The notes beneath the pieces were generated by a model. That model did not search any database and was not told where the DNA came from. It worked only from the letters and a program-made list of their open reading frames with translations. From positions 5,084,001 through 5,148,000 of the forward strand of contig SPDT01000005.1 of assembly GCA_008477525.1 (NCBI GenBank): a DNA stretch of 64,000 nt, given 5' to 3'. The first letter of the stretch is position 1. Each line of letters starts with the position of its first letter. This DNA comes from Hypomyces perniciosus. Lineage: Eukaryota > Ascomycota > Sordariomycetes > Hypocreales > Hypocreaceae. The position numbers and the translations under genes were made by a program. Of the stretch, positions 55,278-64,000 are shown one piece after another.

Positions 55278-58200
55278 CTATTGCTCGGATCCATTCACGT
55301 TCATCTCATGAACGCCCCACGTGCCATCTACCCAAGCTTGCTTCTCTCCCAAGAACGTGATACGCTCCTGTCCTTTCTCGACCGCGTCCACTAGGAACTT
55401 CTGCGCCACTTCCCTGACTTGGTCCTTGCTCACATCCAATAGCTGCTCTCTCCTCTTTTGCCTCATTTCGTCTGTAATACCCGACAAAAATCTCGCCATT
55501 CCCTCTTGGTTCACAGACTTGGGGGCGTCCACGCCTTGAAATACGGAGATTTTGGCCTCCTCCAGGTCACGGTCGCTCCATTGCTTCTCTATCGCCCACC
55601 GCCCTGCGTTACGCATGATGCCTAGCGTGTTCTGCGGGTTGGGATCGCGGTATGAGTAGAAGCCGAAAAGGCCGTCGAGGGGTTTGGAGTAAGCGCCGCC
55701 GCCGTACGCACCACCCTTCTCTCGGATCTCGTGATGGAGGTGTTTATGTGTCAGCAGCTGCGCGAGAATCTGGAGTGGCGCGCCATCAGGTGAGGTATAT
55801 GAGGTGGTCGTAACGGAGAGGCCTCCGTAGTACACTTGATAGGGCAGAGGGAAGAAAGCCTTGCTGTCCCTCGGCAGTTGCTGCGTTGAGCTTCCCGCAT
55901 TTGGAGTTCCTCGGGGCAGTGCACCCACGAAATTCTGCAGAGATCCCAAGTTTTCTTGGACACTTTCGGAACCACATGTGACGGCAGTGCGCATATTGCC
56001 ACCTGTCAGGGCGAGGCTCTGGATCTCCTTCAATTTCGCAATGATGTCCTCCAGTTGGTCAGACTCCTGCCTGCCAGCAAGAGACGTCACGAGCTTCACT
56101 TGAGACAGGCCTCCCACTTGCTGCCTCAACCACGCACTGCGCGTCAGGCTCGACTCAGCGTGACCCATTGCGAAACGGTGGCCAGATGATGCAATGTCAT
56201 TGACAAGGCCATCCGCTGACGCTTGTAACAGCTGTCGAATCCGGAGTGCCGCTTCCGGGCTGTCAAAGTTGGTTTCCAGCACCAGCTTGCGTAGGATATC
56301 ATACATGACCGGCACATTCCTATCGAGGGCCATGCCCGTGAAGATGATACCTTCACTAGACTGGTGGAAGTCCGTTGCCGAAGGGCTAGAGTGATATCCC
56401 ACAGAAAGCCCACCCGTCTTGAGTTTGATGAGATCTTCCAGCTGCTCCATTGTCATATCCTTAGTGCCTAGGCGCATGATGCTGTCCGTGAAGAGTGGAA
56501 TCAACTCTCGCAGATCATCCGGCAAGTTCTCCAACGTGTTGATGGCCCTGAAATATGTGAGGCCGTTGGTCGGCGCTTCCCGCCATTGAATTGGGACGCC
56601 GTTGGCCACTTCATCACGGACCACAACAGGCTCTTGAGACCTCGGAATGTCCTTGACGTAAACAGTAGGCAGACAGCTGAGATCCTCCGTGTTGGTCTTA
56701 TTTTGCTCCACCAACAAATCCTGCTCTTGTTTCTCGAATTGCTCACGGGCAGTCTCTTCGCTTCCGGCCTTTTGCACAGCTTCCTGGATCTTTGTTGACA
56801 GCCGTTCTTGCTCTTCCAACACCAAGTCGTCTCCAAAGGTAGCCGATGGTGCCATTGTGAAAGTCAGAGTGTTGTCATTGAGCAGGTACTTGTCCATTAA
56901 TCCTTCCAGGTAGCCACCCTCAGCCATCTTTGCCTGGAAGGTGGCGATAGTGTCATTCCAAGCCAATGAGTCAAAGGGATCACTTCCGTTGAACCACTTT
57001 GGCTTCAGCCTGTTGAGCATTGAATAGCCAAAGTTGGACGTCTTGTGCTTTAGAGCAAGCTCGAGCTGGTGAAGGGCACCGTCAATCTTGCCTTGATCGA
57101 AGCCCTTTTCTCGGGTCTCGCGCAGTATCTCCTGGATTCTGCCCTTCACCTTTGCAACGTCGGCTTCCTCGACGCCAGTGAGGCCAATCGACAAGATCCC
57201 ACGCTTCGCATAGCTATCGTATCCAGCATTGGGGCTCCAATCCGCACCCATACCGGCCTCAATCAAACCTCTGTACATGGGTGATCCGTAGCCTTCCATT
57301 AAAAGAGTTGATAGCAGAGATACAGAGAATGACTCCACCACGTCGCTTGTGTTGCCGGTGATCCAGGATACAGACGTTTTGTACTGCCGATCAGGGGCGA
57401 CAAGGGGATCCATTGGGCCATAGAGGGTGACTTCCTTCGGCCCAGTCAGTTCAATGGGCTGGTGAATCACTTTGTCCCTCGCAATCTGCTCGAAGGCCTG
57501 AAGCCTAGCGTCGATCTCTTGCAAATGATCTGCCAAAGGCATATCTCCGTAGGTGAAGAGCTTGGCATTGCTCGGATGATAGTTCTCGGCGTGGAAGTTC
57601 TTCAACTGCTCGTACGTGAGATCCGTTATTTTCTGCGGATCGCCACCGGAGTTGTTAATGTCGGGGAAAATGTGGTCGTGGAACCGAATATAGTAGAGAT
57701 AGCCTGCATCCGACATCTGACCCTTCATTTCATTGTATACAACGCCTTTGAACACCAGCTTCTTGCCATCCGCATCTTCCGCCAAGGGATTCTCAGGTCC
57801 AATTCGCCAACCCTCCTGCTGGAAATCGGATTGCTTCAACAAGGGATGCAGCGTGGCATCGAGATAAACAGACATGAGGTTCCTGAAGTCTTGAGAGTTG
57901 GTAGTTGCGAAAGGGTAGAAGGTGTGGTCTGAAGCTGTCATTGCATTCATGAAATTTGATAGCGTCCTCGGCAACATTTTAAAGAAAGGGTCTCGGATGG
58001 GATATCTACGACAAGTCAGCTATCGTCCAGCTTCCCGTCACCGTAGACACTTATACTTTTCGCTGCCACATAGAGTCGTATGCTCCAGGATATGCGGGAC
58101 ACCTGTGTCATCCGGGGGATTCGTCTTGAAGCCGATGGAAAAGACATTGTTGCTGTCGTCCCGAGCAATGTGCAGGTAGTCGGCGCCAGTCTTGTCATGT

Positions 58201-58343
58201 TGCAGTTGGAGAGCTGTTAGCTCTAGCTCCGGGACATGCTTTGCCCGGACGAGAGTGAAGCCATGGAGTTTGGCACCAGGGTTCGGATACAGCGCGAGAT
58301 CCGTGACGGTCTTGCGAGCCGTGTTCGCCGCGTTTCGCAACAT
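55278..58343 (-). CDS. CYM1: Mitochondrial presequence protease CYM1 (M16C)
   Basis: Two exons, 58343-58057 and 58005-55278. The 51-bp intron joins as [17 protein letters not shown]. The product is 1004 aa. A short basic presequence ([12 protein letters not shown]) fits mitochondrial import. The inverted zinc motif is HILEH (H84, E87, H88); the more distant Glu ligand is expected about 75-100 residues later in VVYNEMKGQ. The C-terminal partner half (inactive M16 fold) includes [19 protein letters not shown], with the R-x-x-G-G-A-Y-G motif typical of PreP/Cym1. The enzyme degrades cleaved presequences and other unstructured peptides in the matrix. The start ATG (58343) fits the conserved length of fungal Cym1. 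It is divergent from a taxilin gene. Confidence 0.95.
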
Positions 58344-59152
58344 GGTTCGGGCAGGACGATGACAAGAAGGAAGAAAAAAAAATCTAATTATACATTAGTG
58401 CAGAAAAAGAAGAAAAGGGTTGCCAGCTGCATCCGCATAGAGCCTCTGTATGACGCCCGTATCAGAGAGAGGCAAGGCGTTGGGCTATGGTAGGTAAGGA
58501 CGGGATGAGGGTCGTCACGAAATTTCCTTACAAGACGTTTCGCCTGCCCGCCAGGCTGGATTAGTCAGTGACGTGGTCGCAAGTTCCCCAACTTGCTAGT
58601 GCACTAACAGGCCCACCATCTGCGCTGCTGACCTAATCCATAAGGCGCTAACAATTTGCAACCTGCATGCCGCATCGCCCACTAGAAATCGAATTGCCAA
58701 TCTGATCTGCCCTGTCACGCCTCCAACGCTTGTGTCTGACGACTGGCCTGTAGGACAAGTCGATGACTTCTGGAGCGCAACGACGTCGCACAGTATTCAT
58801 TTCGGGGCTCAATTCGCAGTGCCACTGTATCTCGTAAGCAGCAGCCAGCAACGAACCTCAAGTAGCGCGGCCGACGGTCCAGACGGCGACGATTCTGACG
58901 GCAATTCCTCTCTATTCACATAACTATTCACATACCTATTCACTCCAGGTTTGCCGCCGCACAGCCTCTCAAGGTGCCTACTGGCGCCTCGCCCTAGCAC
59001 TCTCCCGCGAACTCTCCCGGATACATAGCGAAACGCTCGAGATCCAACCTCGTTTTTTACCGTCGCTGCCGTCGCTGCCGTCCATGTGATTTTGGCCCTT
59101 GATGCGACCCGTCGTTTATGCGAAGTCGCCGTCTTGACAAACTTTCCGAGCT
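58344..59152. promoter_or_regulatory. Divergent CYM1/taxilin intergenic region
   Basis: 0.8 kb with both starts facing outward. Short direct repeats occur near the taxilin end: CTATTCAC three times at 58911-58949 and CCGTCGCTG twice near 59055. No gene was found. Confidence 0.5.
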
Positions 59153-60722
59153 ATGCCGTCGAGTCATGTCGAGGCGGCTCTGACCAACGGTCACGACCCG
59201 CAACTGCATCCGCCTCCGGTAACAGGAAAGAAAGCCAAGGGGAAACGAGGAATGGATTCGAACGAGGCCTCGCGGCTATTACAGGCCCGCATCTCGCAGC
59301 TGGAACAGGATGCCGCTGGAGAGAAGGACCAAGAGTTGGAGATAGGTGCGTAAACATTTCCTGCGGCAGAGGCGGACTGACGCTCATGGACATGCATCTA
59401 GAGCGGGAAGTGAAACGCGCCAATCGGGATCTCCTCCAGCAGGTATCAAAGATGGACGATATGCAGAAGATTGAGCACCTGATGAAGCGCTCGAGCGAGC
59501 TTCTGGCCGACATGCGACGATTAGAGAAGGAGAACCAGAAGAACAAGAAGCGAGGAGATACTCTCCAAAAAGAGCGGGATGCTAGCCGCTCCGAACTGAG
59601 CAAGACAGTGGGGCTTAAAGAGAAGCTGGAGAAATTGTGCCGGGAGCTCCAGAGGGACAACAACAAGATGAAGGTCAGCCTCAGTTGCGCGCAAACAAGT
59701 CTTGGGTGTTATCTAGCGCGCTGACATCTGGTTGCAGAATGAGAACAAAGAGCTTCAGGGCACGTTGAAGCGCAACAATACGGCCTGGGACGAGAAGTTT
59801 GCCTCATTGTTATCAAAACTGGAGGGGTATCAAGAAGAGAAAGATACGCCAAAGAAACAAGTGGTTGACATGGAAGTGGATGAACTGTAAGAATCACACA
59901 CAGGGCGGATCTGTCCCCGACATCGCATGCTGACTGCCCTGCTCTAGTTTCCGGGTCCGTTTCAAGTCCTTCATTGAGCAATACGAGCTTCGTGAACTGC
60001 ATTTCCACTCTCTCATGCGAACTAAAGAGCTGGAAGTGCAGTATCATTTAGCACGCTATGAACGAGAGAAGAAAAGTGCCGAGTCTGAATCAGGCAAGGC
60101 CCGTCACTTGCAAACACAAGTCCAAGCCTTTACCAAGACGGAGACTGAGCTGAGAAACCAGCTCAATGTCTACGTGGATAAATTCAAGCAGGCACGTTCT
60201 CCACCCTGTTGTTGTTGTTTTGTAAGGATCCCATTCTAACACTCTGAGCAGGTAGAAGATACCCTGAATAATAGCAACGACCTGTTCCTATCATTTCGCA
60301 AAGAAATGGAGGACATGTCCAAGAAGGGCAAGCGTTTAGAGAAAGAAAACGAGGCCCTGAAGCGGCAGAAGGAGGCCACAGCCGCAAATATCATCCACAT
60401 GGCGGAAGAGCGACAGGAGTGGAAGCGGAAGACAGAGGCCTCCGACAAGAAGAATGAGAAGCTTATGAGCATCATTCAGCAAATGCAGCAACAGGGACGT
60501 AAGATCCCGCCTGGTATGGCGAGTACGGTGGAGAGCTGCTACGCGGACAATCACGGAGGCGGCGAGGGTGACGAGAGCGACTACTCGGATGAGGAGGGGG
60601 AGGAGGAAGAACTTAGTGAGTTCGATGACGATACGGAGGAAGAGCCTCAGCCGAGTGAACAGGCACCACCAGTTCCGTACGGCCCAGAACGCCCACCTCA
60701 GCCAACCACCAACGGGCATTAG
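59153..60722 (+). CDS. Taxilin-family coiled-coil protein
   Basis: Five exons: 59153-59345, 59402-59673, 59738-59886, 59948-60191 and 60252-60722. The product is 442 aa. The protein is almost entirely coiled coil (residues 50-370), with heptads such as RELQRDNNKMKNENKEL and KGKRLEKENEALKRQKE. The conserved taxilin stretch (VEDTLNNSNDLFLSFRKEME) follows the fourth intron. An acidic disordered tail ends in PQPTTNGH. The fourth intron starts with GC (GCACGT) rather than GT; it has a TTCTAAC branch site and a CAG acceptor, and only this choice restores YVDKFKQVED. Taxilins bind syntaxins and take part in vesicle traffic in animals; the role in fungi is not clear. An 89-codon frame continues directly after the TAG stop; see findings. 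Confidence 0.88.
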
Positions 60723-60989
60723 GAGGCCGCGAATTTGGATTTGGCTGGGTTCACGGTTCCGGAGTCAATCAGGGGGGAGTTCAACATGCCAATGAATGAG
60801 ATCCTGCCCTGGATGGTAAAAAACCTAAGGGACGAGCCGTGTCTGCCTCTCCTGATGGGCATAAGCATGGACAGAGTCTTGCCGGCAGGGGTACCGCGGC
60901 CAGACTTTACCGCCATGTCGCCAGAGGAGCGCGAAAGAACCTTCTGGGACTTGGTCAAGCGGCTTCAGGGAGATGGACCACCGTTGTAA
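60723..60989 (+). other. Open frame continuing after the taxilin stop
   Basis: In the same frame as taxilin, directly after TAG at 60720-60722, 88 codons run to a TAA at 60987. The peptide includes DLAGFTVPESIRGEFNMPMN, PWMVKNLRDEPCLPLLMG and PEERERTFWDLVKRLQG. It has a balanced amino-acid mix that looks coding. Two ATGs at about 60786 and 60792 could start a 67-aa protein. It could be (i) an extension reached by readthrough or by removing an intron 60672-60722, (ii) a separate small gene or last exon, or (iii) chance. Confidence 0.4.
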
Positions 60990-61448
60990 GTCTTTTTTCG
61001 TTTTAACACTACCTCCCTGTCTGAGGAGGAAAGGAGCTGTGGAACCATTGTTTCACTGTGTAGCTGTATCTGCATACGTACTGTCTGTCAACTCACTTCC
61101 AGTTAAACCTGTCGTGTTTCGAAGTGACGTACTGTGTGTGAAATTGCCCTCGTCCTGTGTAATATTTCAGAGACATTGGCTGTATCAAGTCGAATGGCCT
61201 GGTCGCGTGCTCAATGAACAAAGTGGTCCGCCTTGGCTTGGGTTGAGTCTCGGGCAAATGCAACGCCGAAGCGCCGCCTTAGCTCAGCCGCTGTATTATC
61301 ATTATCTTATCTCATCAACAAAGAGCTTACGGAGTACTACTACACAGAACACTCTGGCCTCCCACGTAATACGTCAACACCACATCTCACACCCATCGCT
61401 CTGCCAGAGTCCAGCAAGACGTCTTGACGACGTCAAGCAATCGCCATC
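60990..61448. other. Intergenic, promoter side of STE24
   Basis: 0.46 kb with no gene. It contains a CTTACGGAGTACTAC motif at about 61328, 120 bp before the STE24 start. Confidence 0.5.
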
Positions 61449-62961
61449 ATGGACTTCCTGCAGGTATGTTTACGCACGCAGATTGGATCCCAATTGGCCT
61501 TTCAAATGCCTGTTGCACCACACAGTAGATCGCTAATAGACCAACCCTTCCAGCGCCTGTCGCAGTTCCTGGACCGCCCACTATTCCCATGGAGAAAGCT
61601 CATTCTCGGCTTCTCCGTGGGCCAGTTCGTCTTTGAAACGCTCCTCACTTTCCGCCAGTATCGTGTCCTCCAGCTAGCCAAGCCGCCCGCCGTCCTCGCC
61701 AAAGAAGTCACCCAGGAAACCTTCGACAAGTCGCAAGCCTATGGTCGTGCCAAAGCCAAGTTCTCCATCGCCAGCGGCCTCTGGGGCCAGATTGTCAATA
61801 TCGCCTTTATCCAACTCGATGTCATGCCGAAACTGTGGTCCTGGACCGGCGACCTGCTGCTCAAGTGGGCGCCCGCGCGCTTCTCCGGCGAAATCTCCCA
61901 TTCGATTGTCTTTGTCTTTGCCTTTATGCTCATCCAGCAAGTCCTGAGCCTGCCGACTCGTGTGTACAGCACGTTCGTTCTGGAGGAGAAGTTTGGCTTT
62001 AATAAGCAGACGCCCGGACTGTTCATCTCTGACATGATCAAGACTAATCTCCTGACTGCCGTTCTGATGCCCCCGATCCTCGCTGGTTTCCTCAAGATCA
62101 TCCAGAAGACCGGCAACCAGTTTGTCTTCTACCTATGGGTCTTTGCCGCTGCTCTTCAACTTCTGATGACCACTCTCTACCCCACCTTCATTCAGCCCCT
62201 GTTCAACAAACTGTCCCCTCTCGAGGATGGAGAGCTCAAGACCAAGGTTGAGGAGTTGGCTGCTCGGTTCAAGTTCCCCCTGAGTGAGCTCTATGTCATC
62301 GACGGTAGCAAGCGCAGCGCACACTCGAACGCATTCTTTTACGGACTGCCCTGGAAGAAACACATTGTCATCTACGATACTCTGCTAGAGAAGAGCGAAC
62401 CCCAGGAGGTTCTTGCTATCCTGGCCCATGAGCTCGGTCACTGGAAGCTGGGTCACACCACCAGTCTCTTTGGCATCTCCCAGGTACGTAGTAGCTTGGT
62501 GCACCTCATGATCTCCTTCTAACAAACATCTCCAGGCCCATCTTCTCTACGTCTTTAGCCTCTTCTCCGTCTTCATCAACAATCGCTCCCTGTACGCCTC
62601 CTTTGGCTTCCACAACCAGCACCCCATCATCATCGGCTTCCTCCTCTTCTCCGATGCCCTCTCCCCCATGGACACCGTCATCCAGTTCCTTCTGCACATT
62701 GTCTCTCGCAAATTCGAATTCGAGGCTGACGCTTTCGCCTTGGGCCTCGGCTTGCGCACTGAGCTGTCCCGATCCCTTATCAAGCTTCACGTTCAGAACC
62801 TTAGCTCCATGGACGCCGATTGGATGTATGCGAGCTACCACTTCTCCCACCCTCACCTTTCGGAGCGTCTCAAGGCTCTGGATTGGAAGGGTGAGCATGC
62901 TGTTACGAGTGAAAAGGAGAAGGAGGGTGTTATTAATGCGAGTGGTCGTGATGAGTTGTAA
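61449..62961 (+). CDS. STE24: CAAX prenyl protease 1 (STE24)
   Basis: Three exons: 61449-61463, 61554-62483 and 62536-62961. The product is 456 aa. Exon 1 (MDFLQ) is only 15 bp, and the join to RLSQFLDRPLFPWRKL fits the fungal Ste24 N-terminus. The zinc motif HELGH is at 297-301, with the third ligand expected in EFEADAFALGLG. Several membrane helices precede it (for example LILGFSVGQFVFETLL and IVFVFAFMLIQQVLSL). The enzyme removes the -aaX tripeptide from farnesylated proteins, including a-type mating pheromone in yeast, and helps clear jammed ER translocons; it sits in the ER membrane. Intron 1 (90 bp) is a multiple of three and has no stop, so retention would insert 30 residues. Confidence 0.95.
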
Positions 62962-63271
62962 GAGATGGAAGGGAAGAAAAGCAAAAGAGTAGACACAGAT
63001 ACTCTGATGTATCTATAGATAAGACTCGCTCTAATTCGGGGTACAGGTGATGGACGCAAAGGAATTGGATCTAGCTGTCCTAGATTTGGCGAGAGCCATG
63101 GAAAACGGTGCTTGAGTGTGTTCCCGGTAATCAAATAAAGTCGTTGAAGCGAAGACGAAATCTGAGATCATCTATTCAACCGTCACTTGTCTATGAGTCT
63201 ACAAGGAACTCACGATTTTCTACGGCTCTTTGTTGACGCCACCCTCACGGCGTTCCAAAGACAGGAAACCT
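62962..63271. other. Convergent 3' intergenic region
   Basis: 0.3 kb between the STE24 and M16-protease stops, which converge. No gene is seen. Confidence 0.5.
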
Positions 63272-64000
63272 CTAATCCTCTTCATCCTCCTCGCTGCCCT
63301 CGTCATCATCCGTGTATTCTTCTCCATCCTCTTCCTCATCATCTTCCTCGTCTTCATCATCCTCATCATCACCGGCCTCCAGACCGTAGTCATCGTGGAA
63401 GTGGCTAAGCTCGTGCGTCTGAACCTTGTAGCCCATTCCATTGAATGCCGTCTCAATTCCCTACAAGAAGTTAGCAACCAGGCAATATTTGTGATGAGGG
63501 AAAATAAGAAATGAACATACCTCCTGCATAAGTTTGGCACAAGTGATCACGACATTGCTCTTACCCGGCTCAAAGCAAGGCAGAATAATATCCTTCAAGG
63601 TCTTCTTGATCTCATCCCTCGTCACTTCTCTGACACGCTTCAAGACATCCTTACTCCAGTCCTGGGGCAGTCCCTTCATAACGCTCAGCACAAAGTTCTG
63701 CTGTGCGGCGTTGGGCATGGTGGCTTGTTCGTCAGCGAACATGACCACAATCTGGCTGATGGTTCCCTCCAGGAGGTGCTTGTCAATCTCAACCTCTCCG
63801 TCGGCAATCTTTCTGATTGCATCCCGTGAAGCAATGATAGCCTTGGATGCGTCTGGCGACCGATAGACTCGGTATGACAGGACTCCAGACTCGGGATTTC
63901 GTGAGAAGAAAGAGCCATAAGCATATCCAGCACCTCGGACGGCGTTCCACAGAGGACCCTCGACAGTTTCCAGGTATCCGATAGCAACCATAATCGAGGG
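63272..64000 (-). CDS. M16-family metalloprotease, C-terminal part (YOL098C-like)
   Basis: Two exons are visible: from beyond 64000 to 63521, and 63460-63272. The 60-bp intron (donor GTATGT, acceptor GTAG) joins as KLMQEGIETAFNG. The frame is open to the window edge. The segment GAGYAYGSFFSRNPESGVLS, then YRSPDASKAIIASRDAI, is the end of the C-terminal, non-catalytic half of M16 proteases (the R-G-x-G-Y-A-Y motif, as in Cym1-like and YOL098C-like proteins). The last 40 residues are almost purely acidic. No zinc motif can be seen here because it lies upstream. The acidic tail and the lack of Cym1-type R-x-K-G-G-A-Y-G sequence favour the cytosolic YOL098C/SDD3 group rather than a second presequence protease. 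Confidence 0.82.

Noticed and set aside
55278..64000. Tandem duplication of M16 proteases
   Set aside because: CYM1 and the gene at 63.3 kb are both M16 family, but they differ in their C-terminal motifs and tail and have three genes between them. They are different subfamilies and probably neighbours by chance.
1..64000. tRNA, rRNA, CRISPR or riboswitch
   Set aside because: No B-box or cloverleaf-like sequence, no regular spacer-repeat array and no known riboswitch motif was seen by eye. A covariance-model scan would be decisive.

Overview
The window is nuclear DNA of a filamentous ascomycete. Short introns (about 45-130 bp) with GTRNGT-type donors and CTRAC/CTAAC branch sites interrupt most genes. 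The gene set fits Pezizomycotina: a RING-type Rad16, the presequence protease Cym1, Ste24, taxilin, a GH3 beta-glucosidase and a secreted class 3 lipase. A Sordariomycete, possibly Hypocreales, is my inference; no marker here fixes the genus. I found no bacterial-type operon, tRNA, rRNA or CRISPR.

Layout. 0-1.7 kb: end of a NAT9-like acetyltransferase and a GrpB/UPF0157 gene. 3.6-9.5 kb: a head-to-head pair, a nucleotide-sugar transporter fused to a lumenal glycosyltransferase-like domain, and a protein joining nucleotidyltransferase, HAD phosphatase and APH-like kinase domains. Together they look like a self-contained make, import and transfer route for an unusual activated sugar or polyol. 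9.5-23.3 kb: a gene-poor compartment with two copies of one MITE family, a Tc1/pogo-type deletion derivative with about 100-bp inverted repeats, a LINE scrap, decayed genes (ZIP transporter, Gfd2-like, GH18, a membrane protein), one small intact ORF and an intact RBR ubiquitin ligase. 23.4-36 kb: a GT25 glycosyltransferase, two lineage-type hypothetical genes, an HSPA12-like Hsp70, a T5orf172/GIY-YIG protein and mitochondrial ribosomal protein bL34m. 36-44 kb: a secreted GH3 beta-glucosidase and a secreted lipase with an unusual tail. 44-64 kb: housekeeping genes: RAD7 and RAD16 head to head, ornithine decarboxylase, CYM1, taxilin, STE24 and the 3' end of a second M16 metalloprotease.

How the genes work together. 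RAD7 and RAD16 encode the partners of the global-genome nucleotide excision repair complex and share an 0.8-kb intergenic region. The 3.6-9.5 kb pair is the best candidate for an undescribed pathway. A serine/threonine-rich membrane protein and an Hsp70-like ATPase are also divergently paired (27.6-31.6 kb), as are CYM1 and taxilin.

All gene models were spliced by eye from reading frames and splice signals. Models whose exons join in phase and rebuild conserved motifs are given high confidence. The RAD7 5' end, the 25.1-26.8 kb intron and the taxilin 3' end remain uncertain.
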